A stretch of DNA of 27,314 bases from Lachnospiraceae bacterium (GTDB lineage Bacteria > Bacillota > Clostridia > Lachnospirales > Lachnospiraceae): contig JAFUUM010000359.1 in assembly GCA_017477805.1 (NCBI GenBank), positions 1-27,314 on the forward strand, written 5' to 3'. Below, piece after piece: positions 13,900 through 22,321 of the stretch; positions within the stretch are counted from its first letter, which is position 1; each line of letters begins with the position of its first letter. Position numbers and translations under genes: made by a program. The notes under the pieces were generated by a model. It saw only the letters and a program-made list of their open reading frames with translations, made no database searches and was not told the DNA's origin.

Positions 13900-15006
13900 A
13901 TGGACAGAAATAAAAAGATCATTCAGACCAGTATCATCGGCATCATCGCAAATGTACTGCTGGCAGGTTTTAAGGCTTTTATCGGCATTGTTTCCCATTC
14001 CGTGGCCATTACCATGGACGCAGTCAACAACTTAAGCGATGCGCTGTCTTCAGCCATCACCATTGTAGGCACCAGGATCGCCGGGAAGGCTCCCGATAAA
14101 AAGCATCCCATGGGCCACGGCAGAGTAGAATATCTCAGCGCTATGATCATTGCCGTGATCATCCTCTATGCAGGTGTTACCGCACTGATCGAATCGGTAA
14201 AGAAGATCATCCATCCGGAAACGCCGGATTACAGTGTTGCAGCTCTGGTCATCATTGTAGTGGCAACCGTTGTAAAGATCGTCCTCGGAACCTATGTAAA
14301 AGGCGTGGGGAAAAAGGTCCATTCCGACTCCCTTGTTGCATCCGGTGAGGATGCCAGACTGGATGCGGTGATCACTGCCACCACCTTCGTGGCCGCCATG
14401 ATCTATATCTTTTGTCAGGTAAGCCTGGAAGCATACTTGGCAGCGATCATTTCCCTTGTCATCATCAAAGCGGGCTTTGAAATGCTGCAGGATACCATTT
14501 CCCATATTTTGGGAGAACGTGTGGATTCCGAACTGACAAAGGGTATCAAGGAAAGCATCATGGAGTTCCCGGAAGTGTCCGGAGCCTATGATCTTGTATT
14601 ACACAATTACGGTCCCAATATGTTCACCGGATCGGTGCATATCGAAGTTCCCTGCGATATGAGCATGAATGATCTGGATAAGCTGGAGCGGCAGATCAGC
14701 GAAAAGATCTTCATGGAATATCAGGTGATGATCACCGGCATCGGTATCTACTGTAACAGCGGACAGGGAACCCCGGCGGAAAAGCTTCTGGCGGATATCC
14801 GTCAGTATGTGATGAACTATGAACATGTTCTGCAGATCCACGGGTTCTTCTTCGATGAAGAACGGAAGGAGATCCGGTTTGACCTGGTGATCGATTTTAT
14901 GGAAAAGGACCGGAACGCACTCCATCAGGAGATCCAGGAGAACCTTCGGAGTATGTATCCGGATTACGCGGTATATATTGCACTGGATAACGATATCAGC
15001 GATTAA
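13900..15006 (+). CDS. Cation diffusion facilitator metal exporter (Mn-type site)
   Basis: A 368-aa inner-membrane antiporter of the CDF family with about six membrane segments and a cytosolic C-terminal metal-binding domain. The transport site reads N43xxxD47 in the second membrane segment (MDAVNNLSDALSS) and DxxxD in the fifth (GEDARLDAVIT). This N-D-D-D pattern is the one described for manganese exporters such as MntE, while zinc exporters have His at two of these positions. The C-terminal extension (~80 residues after the usual domain) seems longer than in classical CDFs. It begins 12 nt after rqcP with GGAGAAG at 13891-13897. Manganese export is inferred. Confidence 0.85.
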   Translation: MDRNKKIIQTSIIGIIANVLLAGFKAFIGIVSHSVAITMDAVNNLSDALSSAITIVGTRIAGKAPDKKHPMGHGRVEYLSAMIIAVIILYAGVTALIESVKKIIHPETPDYSVAALVIIVVATVVKIVLGTYVKGVGKKVHSDSLVASGEDARLDAVITATTFVAAMIYIFCQVSLEAYLAAIISLVIIKAGFEMLQDTISHILGERVDSELTKGIKESIMEFPEVSGAYDLVLHNYGPNMFTGSVHIEVPCDMSMNDLDKLERQISEKIFMEYQVMITGIGIYCNSGQGTPAEKLLADIRQYVMNYEHVLQIHGFFFDEERKEIRFDLVIDFMEKDRNALHQEIQENLRSMYPDYAVYIALDNDISD

Positions 15007-15009
15007 GAT

Positions 15010-15276
15010 ATGAGTGAGGAACAAAGAGCAGAAAGAAAACCCTGCCTGAAATGCCTTTTGCAGGAGATCGATCCGGAGGCCTATGAAAGGGATATCCAAA
15101 GACTTTTAAAGGCCATGAAACCCGGAGAAAAGGTAAGGGATGAGGAATACGAGAGAAGGCTTTCTTTGTGCAAAGCCTGTGAACGGCTTTCGAATGCTAC
15201 ATGCAGCGCCTGCGGGTGCTACGTGGAGATCCGGGCAGCAGGGGTTCGAAATCACTGTCCGTATAAGCACTGGTAA
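15010..15276 (+). CDS. Small Cys-rich protein, DUF6171-like
   Basis: An 88-aa soluble protein with Cys clusters CLKC near the N-terminus, CKAC in the middle and CSACGC followed by a final HCPYKHW. The pattern suggests one or two metal sites, probably zinc. It resembles the DUF6171 family known from Clostridia, recalled from its Cys spacing and the CGCYVEIRAA...CPYKHW ending. It starts 3 nt after the CDF stop with no clear Shine-Dalgarno, so translation is probably coupled. Function unknown; linkage to a metal exporter may be coincidental. Confidence 0.7.
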   Translation: MSEEQRAERKPCLKCLLQEIDPEAYERDIQRLLKAMKPGEKVRDEEYERRLSLCKACERLSNATCSACGCYVEIRAAGVRNHCPYKHW

Positions 15277-15297
15277 AACGTGAGGATAAGGGGGTAA

Positions 15298-15633
15298 ATG
15301 AAGATGTTTCTGAGGATAACCTGCGTGGATCCGCTGGATAATGAGATCACGGAGATCTGTTCTTTTCATGGGATCAGGTACGATAAGATGAATCGTTCCG
15401 TGGTGTTGTCCACCGAACACACCAACCACGATTACGTGATCCCATTGGAAGAAGACGGATACCGGATGCTGGTGGTGGAACTGGAGAGGGCTATTGAAGA
15501 AGGCAGAAATATCGTTTCACTGGAAGACGGAAAGGTGTTCAGATGCCGTCGGGGTGAAAAGCGCAGAACGGAGTTCCAAAGTCATATCCGTGTCATAACA
15601 GAGAAACAGGGACCGGAAAACAGCGAAGAGTGA
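15298..15633 (+). CDS. Conserved-looking hypothetical protein
   Basis: A 111-aa soluble protein with no family that I recognise. The N-terminal half reads as mixed beta-strand/helix (MFLRITCVDPLDNEITEICSF), the C-terminal third is charged and Arg/Lys/Glu-rich (RCRRGEKRRTE). There is no signal peptide or membrane segment. GGGGG lies just before ATG 15298, and an ATG two codons later is an alternative start. It sits between the Cys-rich protein and the ribokinase-like gene with short gaps and reads as part of the same operon. Confidence 0.65.
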   Translation: MKMFLRITCVDPLDNEITEICSFHGIRYDKMNRSVVLSTEHTNHDYVIPLEEDGYRMLVVELERAIEEGRNIVSLEDGKVFRCRRGEKRRTEFQSHIRVITEKQGPENSEE

Positions 15634-15661
15634 TGGTCGGCAGATGCCGTAAGGGGGAATC

Positions 15662-16558
15662 ATGAAAGTATTGAATTTCGGATCACTTAACATCGACTAT
15701 GTGTACCGGGTCCAGCATATTGTCCGGCAGGGGGAAACGGAACCGGCGGGAGAACTTCAGCTCTATTGCGGCGGAAAGGGATTGAATCAGTCCATTGCCA
15801 TGGCAAAAGCCGGAGTTACCGTATATCATGCAGGCTGTGTGGGAGAAGACGGTCAGATCCTCATTGATGCCCTTCGGGATGCGGGAGTGAAGACCCAGTA
15901 TATCAGGCGGGTTCCCGGCCCCAGCGGCCACACCATCATCCAGGTGGATGATGAAGGGAATAATGCCATCATGCTCTTTGGGGGAGCCAATCAGAAGATC
16001 ACGGAAGAATACGTGGATGCAGTACTGAATGATTTCGATGATGAAGATATCATCGTTCTGCAAAATGAGATCAGCTGTCTGGCATACATTATAGAGAAGG
16101 CAGCAGACAGAGGGATCCACATTGTGCTGAATCCTTCCCCCTATGATAAGGTGATCGAAGAACAGATCGATGTGAATCTGGTTTCCACCTTGTTTATGAA
16201 TGAGGTGGAAGGGGAACAGATCAGCGGAGATTCCGATCCGCTGAATATGACCCAGACCACACAGATGATGTATCCGGATATGGAGATCATCCTCACAATG
16301 GGAAAAGCGGGTTCCTATTACAGGAACGGAGCAGACCCCATCTGGCAGAAGGCCTACCGGGTGGAGGCTGTAGATACTACGGGAGCAGGAGACACCTTCA
16401 CCGGCTATTTTGTAGCGGGCATCTGTCAGGGGCTCTCTGCAAAAGAAAACCTGAAGAGAGCCGCGAAAGCAAGTGCTCTTGCGGTAACCAGGTATGGAGC
16501 GGGACCCTCTATCCCGGCACTTGCGGAGGTGGAAGCATTTGATCCTGCAGCGGTATAA
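15662..16558 (+). CDS. PfkB-family (ribokinase-like) carbohydrate kinase
   Basis: A 298-aa sugar kinase of the ribokinase/PfkB superfamily. The first signature GGKGLNQSIAMAKAG (GGKG at 37-40) and the second DTTGAGDTFTGYFVAG (catalytic base D244) are both intact. The overall layout (FGSLNIDYVYRV start, substrate lid, VDDEGNNAIMLFGGANQ) is closest to ribokinases, but the true substrate may be another sugar or nucleoside. GGGGGAA precedes ATG 15662. Its last 20 nt overlap the start of the next membrane-protein gene. No ribose transporter or other rbs gene is near. Confidence 0.88.
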   Translation: MKVLNFGSLNIDYVYRVQHIVRQGETEPAGELQLYCGGKGLNQSIAMAKAGVTVYHAGCVGEDGQILIDALRDAGVKTQYIRRVPGPSGHTIIQVDDEGNNAIMLFGGANQKITEEYVDAVLNDFDDEDIIVLQNEISCLAYIIEKAADRGIHIVLNPSPYDKVIEEQIDVNLVSTLFMNEVEGEQISGDSDPLNMTQTTQMMYPDMEIILTMGKAGSYYRNGADPIWQKAYRVEAVDTTGAGDTFTGYFVAGICQGLSAKENLKRAAKASALAVTRYGAGPSIPALAEVEAFDPAAV

Positions 16559-18881
16559 AAAAACCGGGCTCTGCCTGCTGATGGCGGCAGAGCTTTTTTT
16601 TCTGATATTTACGGGATACCGTGATCTGAATACCGAATATCACACCTCACTCTGTGAGTTCGAAGAGGTCCTCCCCAGGGGGATCTTCCGCATGGAGGGA
16701 GATGTGACGGTAACCCCGGCAAAAGAGGAGTCGGATGTTGTCAGCACCCTGAAAACGGAGTGCCCGGAAAACCGATATGCCGTGGATGCGGAAGAGATCA
16801 GTTTCTCTGAGGGATATCAGCATCTGGATGAGTTGTTCTACGTCCATGACAAAGATCTAAAGGTCAGGATCCATACGGAAGCGGGAGAAGGGGAACGGGT
16901 AGAGATCCGGGATTTCACGGTCCGTTACCTGCCCTATCGGACGTTTTCCTATCATTTGATCTGCAGCCTGGTATTATTTGCTGTGCTGGATCTTTTCCTT
17001 TTTATCCTGGCATACGGAAGAGAAAAAATAACAGCCTTGCAGGAGGAGCGGGGATCAGAGATCATTTTCGACGGGATCGTACTCGTTGCTGCACTTGTTC
17101 CGCTTTTTACAGGTCTGCTCCTGACAAACGGAGGCCAGGATTCCGGCTTTCATATGATGCGGATCCGGGGGATCGCTGACGGGATCCTCAACGGACAGTT
17201 TCCGGTACGGGTCATGCCCGGGGTCCTCTGGGGCCACGGATACGCTTTGGGCGTATATTATGGAGATGTCTTTCTGTATCCTTTTGCGCTCTTGTATCTG
17301 TTTGGGATAAAACTTCGAAATGCTTATAAAGCCTATATCGTCGCGGTCACGATAGCGACTTTCATTATCGGAAAGCGGTGTTTTCGGGGAATCTGCGAAG
17401 TGCTCGGGTGCAGGGCAAAGAAGTGGGGAATCCCTGTCTGGTCCGTATTGTCAGCAGTCTATCTGCTTGGGATCTTCCGATTGAGTGATGTATATACCAG
17501 AGGTGCCTTGGGTGAGTTTACCGCCCTGGCGTTTTTGCCCATGATCCTCTATGGACTGTATGCGGTCTTTGACGGAAACGGGGACAGGGGATCTAAAGGC
17601 TGGTTGTGGCTGGGATGCGGCATGAGCGGAGTGATCCTCAGCCATGTGATCTCCACTTTGCTGCTGGCTGAGTTCGGGATCCTGTTTTTGTTCCTGTTTT
17701 TCAAGAAGGTGCTGAAGAAGCAGGTCCTTGCGGGACTTGGTAAAGCGGTCCTTTTTACGCTTCTGCTCTGTGCCGGTTTTCTTGTGCCTTTTTTGGATCT
17801 TTATCTGAATCTGGATATTTGGGGTCAGGGATCCGGTGATCAGATGGTAACCGGGGTCAGAGTCGCTCTTCCCCAACTGTTTTCCCTGAATTGCAATCCT
17901 GTGGGGGAAGCGATCCGGAACGGCATGACGGGAGAAATGAACCAGGGGATCGGTCTTGCCATGTTACTGCCACTGCTGGCGGCCCTTATCATGCTCCGCT
18001 CCGGTTTATTCGGAGACAGGACGGAGATCGTGAAAAAGGAGCTGATCCTGGCAGCACTATCTCTTTTTGCGGCATCGGAACTGTTTCCCTCCTGGTGGAT
18101 CTGCGGACATTTTCCCGGGATCTACCGGATCTGGTCTATGGTCCAGTTCGGCTTCCGTTATCTGGAAGCAGCATGGATCATTTTGATGGCGGTATTCATC
18201 GAGATCGTGGCGTCATCTTTCCGTTCGGTGGATCAAAGGGTACAGACAGCAGGTTTTCGTCTGACGGTGGCTGTACTTATTATGACGGTATTTCAGGCGG
18301 TCATGTTCCTGTCCGGATTTATGCTGCAGGCCCGGAGTGAACAGGCGCTGAATATCCGGGAATATAAATGGGGCTACGAGTACATGCCGGAGGGCAGCAG
18401 CCCGGAACATCTCCGGTTTCATCAGGAGATCATATCATCTGCCGGGACCCTGGTCTGGCAGCAGATATCCGAAAACGGTCTGAAGATGGATGTGGAAGTT
18501 GATAATCGCGGGGAGGAAGCCTATCTGCTGATCCCCCGGATCTGGTACCCCGGGTATGAGACAGAGGATCATGCGGGGCAAAAGATCACCACCGAAAAGG
18601 GAGAATTGGCCATGGTAAAGGTGAACATCCCTGCTGGGTATTCCGGCGGGATCACGGTGAACTACAGGGAACCGTGGTACTGGCGGGTGGCAGAGATCCT
18701 CTCGCTTTTGACTTTGCTCTCTACGGTATTGATCCGAAAAAAGACAACCCTTGTGAGGTGTAATGAAATCCTTAGATCAAGATCTGAAAAAAAAAGATGT
18801 CATCCTTTTTTCACTGGGCGTGATCGGCGTTTTGATCATGGCGATCCCTTATGTGATCTTAAGAGAAGGATCCATCTTTAA
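16539..18881 (+). CDS. Large polytopic membrane protein (GT-C/PTPS-related-like), frameshift-like 3' end
   Basis: A ~740-780-aa protein with an N-terminal membrane segment, an extracytoplasmic stretch and about ten further hydrophobic segments. After the second segment it carries GGQDSGFHMMRIRGIADGI and PVRVMPGVLWGHGYALGVYYGD, resembling membrane glycosyltransferase-like proteins of the PTPS-related group (DxxxH near a periplasmic loop). Start TTG 16539 is chosen: GGAGGTGG (16525-16532) lies six bases before it. An upstream in-frame ATG at 16494 would overlap the kinase gene by 65 nt. Frame 0 runs to 18881, 119 nt into the next gene, giving an unlikely Arg-rich tail. A -1 slip at A_AAA_AAG (18737-18743) would instead end at TAA 18761-18763 after 741 aa. 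Function probably glycan assembly; inference. Confidence 0.75.
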   Translation: MILQRYKKTGLCLLMAAELFFLIFTGYRDLNTEYHTSLCEFEEVLPRGIFRMEGDVTVTPAKEESDVVSTLKTECPENRYAVDAEEISFSEGYQHLDELFYVHDKDLKVRIHTEAGEGERVEIRDFTVRYLPYRTFSYHLICSLVLFAVLDLFLFILAYGREKITALQEERGSEIIFDGIVLVAALVPLFTGLLLTNGGQDSGFHMMRIRGIADGILNGQFPVRVMPGVLWGHGYALGVYYGDVFLYPFALLYLFGIKLRNAYKAYIVAVTIATFIIGKRCFRGICEVLGCRAKKWGIPVWSVLSAVYLLGIFRLSDVYTRGALGEFTALAFLPMILYGLYAVFDGNGDRGSKGWLWLGCGMSGVILSHVISTLLLAEFGILFLFLFFKKVLKKQVLAGLGKAVLFTLLLCAGFLVPFLDLYLNLDIWGQGSGDQMVTGVRVALPQLFSLNCNPVGEAIRNGMTGEMNQGIGLAMLLPLLAALIMLRSGLFGDRTEIVKKELILAALSLFAASELFPSWWICGHFPGIYRIWSMVQFGFRYLEAAWIILMAVFIEIVASSFRSVDQRVQTAGFRLTVAVLIMTVFQAVMFLSGFMLQARSEQALNIREYKWGYEYMPEGSSPEHLRFHQEIISSAGTLVWQQISENGLKMDVEVDNRGEEAYLLIPRIWYPGYETEDHAGQKITTEKGELAMVKVNIPAGYSGGITVNYREPWYWRVAEILSLLTLLSTVLIRKKTTLVRCNEILRSRSEKKRCHPFFTGRDRRFDHGDPLCDLKRRIHL
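18737..18765 (+). other. A_AAA_AAG slippery heptamer with -1-frame TAA overlapping next ATG
   Basis: In the reading frame of the 16539 gene the codons CGA AAA AAG (18735-18743) contain the canonical -1 slippery heptamer A_AAA_AAG. After a -1 shift, GAC AAC CCT TGT GAG GTG leads to TAA at 18761-18763, which overlaps ATG 18763 of the next gene as TAATG, a normal operon junction. Either this is programmed or transcriptional slippage, or one A of the six-A run has been lost in the sequence or in the genome. Confidence 0.6.
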
Positions 18882-20517
18882 TTATCACGATGAACTGGAT
18901 GGTGAACTGCTCACCTATATCCTGGGTGCCAAGCATTTGTTTGATGGGAACATCTATCCGGAATTCATGGGAGGAATGGACAAAACCGCCCTGACTCCGC
19001 CGGCACCGGGAGCTGTATTATTGTTTTGCGTTCTTCCGCCAATGGCAGCGTTGGTGGTGATGCAGCTCATGGGAAGCATCATCGGTTATATTGGGATGTA
19101 CGGCTGCGTCTTCCGATTGACGGACAACCGGATCGCAGCAATCTTTACGGGATTGTGCTATGCCTATCTGCCATTTTTGCCGGTTTACGGACTTTCCCAG
19201 TACGGGCTGCCCTTGTTGCTGTATGTTTGTCTGCTGCTGAAAGATGGAGCAGGCGGATACAAAAAAGCACTCTCCTATCTGTATGTTTTGGTCTATGCGT
19301 TGAACTCATCCCTCGTTTTGGTGGGATACGCAGTGCTTGCTTTTGTGTGCATCTGGGGGATCGTTGACCTGATGCGGAAAAGAAGCGGAAGACCGCTTTT
19401 GGCTGCAGCGGTCCTGATGCTTACCGTGTATCTTCTCACAAATTACAGACTGCTGGGAGAGATCCTTCTCGGAAATGCCGCATGGGTCTCCCATAAGACC
19501 GAGTATACATACGGGATCGGTTCCTTTTTCCCTTATTTTCTGGAGAGTTTTTTATATAACCGGGAACACAGCGGAGACGATCATGTGATCTGGCTCCTTC
19601 TGATCGTATTCGGATGTCTTTGTACATTCACTTCCGGCCGAAAGGGTGGAGAGAAAAAGGAAAGTTCCGTCAGAGATCGGAGGATCATAAAAGGCTGCAT
19701 TCTGTTCGCGCTGTTTTCCTCCGTATTTACCGCTCTGTGGTGCAGCTCCTTTGTGGTTTCCATTCGAAATACCATGGGTGCCCTTGGCTCTTTTCAGGCA
19801 AACCGGATCATGTGGATGGTCCCTTGTGCCTGGTATATCGGCCTGGGTGCAGCCATAGGGGAAATATGGACAGCGGCAAAAGGAAAGAAAGCCCTTATCT
19901 TACGGGGGGTACTGGTATTATATGCAGTTGCCGGTGGAGCACTGATCCTTTATCACAGCGAAGTAAAACCCAATGTGATGAAACTGGTTAAGTCCGATTA
20001 TCACACCATTACCTACGCGGATTATTACGGGATCGGGGTCATGGAGCAGGTGATCGCATACCTGGATTCCCTCGGTGACGGAGATCTGTCCCGGTTTCGG
20101 GTAGCTTCTCTCGGCATCGATCCTGTGGCTTCGTTATATCACGGCTTCTATACCCTGGACGGATATTCCAATAATTATTCGTTGGATTATAAGCACGCCT
20201 TTCGCCGGATCATCGCGCCGGAACTGGACCGGAGTGAGTATCTGACCCAGTATTTTGATGAGTGGGGAAACCGTTGCTATCTGTTTTCTGCGGAAATACC
20301 CGGATATTATACGGTAGAAAAACACGGTTTCTTCTTCTCAGATTATCAGTTTGACAAACAGGCCTTTGAAGAAATGGGCGGTAAGTATATCCTGTCGGCG
20401 GCTTATATCCTCAACGCAGAGGAGATCGGTCTGGAGTTGTTGAACGTGGATCATCCCTTTGAAACGGAAGAGAGTTATTATTACATCTACATATACCGGA
20501 TCAAAGAAGATGTTTGA
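18763..20517 (+). CDS. Polytopic membrane protein, DUF6044/YkoS-like
   Basis: A 584-aa integral membrane protein with about ten hydrophobic segments. The region just after the first segment, FNYHDELDGELLTYILGAKHL, resembles the acidic loop of the YkoS/DUF6044 family, which has a GT-C-like glycosyltransferase architecture. It is followed by a TPPAPGAVLLF region and a long extracytoplasmic C-terminal domain (~120 residues; LGIDPVASLYHGFYTLDGYSNNYSLDYKHAFR). Start ATG 18763 has GTGAGGTG just before it and forms TAATG with the -1-frame stop of the upstream gene. Substrate unknown. Confidence 0.7.
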   Translation: MKSLDQDLKKKDVILFSLGVIGVLIMAIPYVILREGSIFNYHDELDGELLTYILGAKHLFDGNIYPEFMGGMDKTALTPPAPGAVLLFCVLPPMAALVVMQLMGSIIGYIGMYGCVFRLTDNRIAAIFTGLCYAYLPFLPVYGLSQYGLPLLLYVCLLLKDGAGGYKKALSYLYVLVYALNSSLVLVGYAVLAFVCIWGIVDLMRKRSGRPLLAAAVLMLTVYLLTNYRLLGEILLGNAAWVSHKTEYTYGIGSFFPYFLESFLYNREHSGDDHVIWLLLIVFGCLCTFTSGRKGGEKKESSVRDRRIIKGCILFALFSSVFTALWCSSFVVSIRNTMGALGSFQANRIMWMVPCAWYIGLGAAIGEIWTAAKGKKALILRGVLVLYAVAGGALILYHSEVKPNVMKLVKSDYHTITYADYYGIGVMEQVIAYLDSLGDGDLSRFRVASLGIDPVASLYHGFYTLDGYSNNYSLDYKHAFRRIIAPELDRSEYLTQYFDEWGNRCYLFSAEIPGYYTVEKHGFFFSDYQFDKQAFEEMGGKYILSAAYILNAEEIGLELLNVDHPFETEESYYYIYIYRIKEDV

Positions 20518-20532
20518 TAAAGGAAAATGGAA

Positions 20533-22278
20533 ATGCGGAAAAGATTTGAATGGGCGGTCCCGGCAACGGCGATCCTGTTGGCTGTCGGATTGCTCCTGTA
20601 TTTTACCCGGATCTCACCGGTCATATACGAGACCAATGATGATCTGTTTTTAAAGTGGATCGCATCCGGGGAAATGACGGGCGATCCTGAGGCAAAAATG
20701 TACTATATCGGACTGCCGGCGGGTATCATCCTCTCGTCGTTGTATAAGTTGGCGCCAGATTTGCCCTGGTACGGGTTATATCAGCTGGCCGCCATAGCTG
20801 CGGTAATGGCTGTGATATCCGGCGGGATCCTGTCTCTTGTTGAAAAGCCCCTCCTCCGGCTCCTGTCATTGGCAGCCTTTGGGCTGGGAGCCTATGGTTT
20901 CTTCTTTTACCATGTTGCGGAATTGCAGTTTACGTTTACAACGGCATTTCTTGGGGCAGGCGCGGTTTTTGCCTACGGGGTTTCCATCCTGTCTGCAGAG
21001 AATAAGAAAACACACCGGCTGTGGAGTATCCTTTTCTGGCTGATGACGTTTTGGTCCATATCCATCAGGTTGAAAGCTTTTCTGATGCTGACACCGATCC
21101 TGGCAGTGCTGGGAGTGGGAGGATTGTTCTTTTCAAAAGATCCCGCAGACAGTGAGGCCCGGAAAAGTGCCCGAAAAAGGATCCTGATCACTTCTTTCGT
21201 GGGCTGCGGATTATTGGTGGCTGTTTATCTGCAGGATCTTGCGGTTTACGGAACCGGTGAGTGGAAGGAGTTCCGGGATTATAAAAACGCAGAGGAGATG
21301 GTGACCGATTATTATCATTATCCCGATTATGATACCTACAGGGAACTGTATGATCGTTACGATATAGGTCCTGCGGCATATACCGCAGCCTCCTCCCATT
21401 ATCTTGTCGAACTGCAGCCATGGATCAATGCATCTTCCATGGCAGATGTGGCAGCCACGGCAAAAGCGAACTATCGGTCCCTGTCTTTTGGGGAGTTTAT
21501 CAGAGCCTTTTGGGATCGGCATATGATCTCTTACATGGACCGTCCGCTCAATATACTGGTCTACGCGTTATATCTGTTTGTAACTTTGTGGATCATGGGT
21601 CTTCGAAGATGGGGAGAACTGAAAGAGTTAGCCGTTTTGGTGATGGCAAGGACCGTGATCTGGTCCTATCTGATCTACATGGAAAGGCTTCCGGTCAGAG
21701 TATCCCATGGAGTTTACGCTGCGGAACTGGCCTGTCTACTTGTTATCCTGCTGAAAGTGCAGAAGAAAGCCGGCAGAAAAGCCTCTGCGGTCATGGGGAT
21801 ATTGGCCGCCGCCATGGTCATGGCCCTCACGGTCCGTTTCGGATTTCCGAAGGCCGCTGCGGCCGGATACGACGCAAGATCCAAGTGTGAGAACGGAAAG
21901 ATCTTTGCGGAAGTCAGAGGATATTTTGCGGAACATCCCCATCAGGTCTTCCTGCTGGATGTCCATTCATTTGAGTACTATACGGAAAATGCACTGGTTG
22001 GAAGAGTGGATGAAACGGATAACTGGCTGTTTCTCGGAAGCTGGATGGCGGAGAGTCCCTGGTACGATAAGAAGTATGACAGGCTTGGGATAGAGGATCC
22101 CGACAACTGCTTTTTTACGGATCCGGATGTAAAAGCGGTCTTCCTGAAGGTGTCCGGGGATGAATACGAGTATTTTGAAGACTTCTGCAGGGAACGGTAT
22201 CCGGAAAAGCAGGTATATGTAGAGGATATCATCCACACAAGCGCAGGTTTGGAGTTTGCCGTTTTAGGGTGCGAATAA
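20533..22278 (+). CDS. Polytopic membrane protein of unknown family (GT-C-like)
   Basis: A 581-aa membrane protein with roughly ten hydrophobic segments. After the first segment comes ETNDDLFLKWIASGEMTGDPEAKMYYIG, an acidic external loop reminiscent of the catalytic loop of GT-C glycosyltransferases. It ends in a ~140-residue extracytoplasmic domain (HQVFLLDVHSFEYYTENALVG...). ATG 20533 is preferred over 20527, since AAGGA (20520-20524) lies 8 nt before the former and only 2 nt before the latter. It follows the DUF6044-like gene by 15 nt. I do not recognise the family; shared architecture with the two genes before suggests a joint role in envelope glycan assembly. Confidence 0.6.
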   Translation: MRKRFEWAVPATAILLAVGLLLYFTRISPVIYETNDDLFLKWIASGEMTGDPEAKMYYIGLPAGIILSSLYKLAPDLPWYGLYQLAAIAAVMAVISGGILSLVEKPLLRLLSLAAFGLGAYGFFFYHVAELQFTFTTAFLGAGAVFAYGVSILSAENKKTHRLWSILFWLMTFWSISIRLKAFLMLTPILAVLGVGGLFFSKDPADSEARKSARKRILITSFVGCGLLVAVYLQDLAVYGTGEWKEFRDYKNAEEMVTDYYHYPDYDTYRELYDRYDIGPAAYTAASSHYLVELQPWINASSMADVAATAKANYRSLSFGEFIRAFWDRHMISYMDRPLNILVYALYLFVTLWIMGLRRWGELKELAVLVMARTVIWSYLIYMERLPVRVSHGVYAAELACLLVILLKVQKKAGRKASAVMGILAAAMVMALTVRFGFPKAAAAGYDARSKCENGKIFAEVRGYFAEHPHQVFLLDVHSFEYYTENALVGRVDETDNWLFLGSWMAESPWYDKKYDRLGIEDPDNCFFTDPDVKAVFLKVSGDEYEYFEDFCRERYPEKQVYVEDIIHTSAGLEFAVLGCE

Positions 22279-22284
22279 TATAAT
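22256..22284 (+). promoter_or_regulatory. Promoter upstream of the HerA-like ATPase gene
   Basis: TTGCCG (22256-22261), a 17-nt spacer and TATAAT (22279-22284) form a plausible sigma-A promoter that spans the end of the preceding gene. GGGGG (22308-22312) is the ribosome binding site before ATG 22322. Confidence 0.5.
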
Positions 22285-22321
22285 AAGAGAGCAAAAATAT
22301 AGAAAACGGGGGTAAGCAGCT

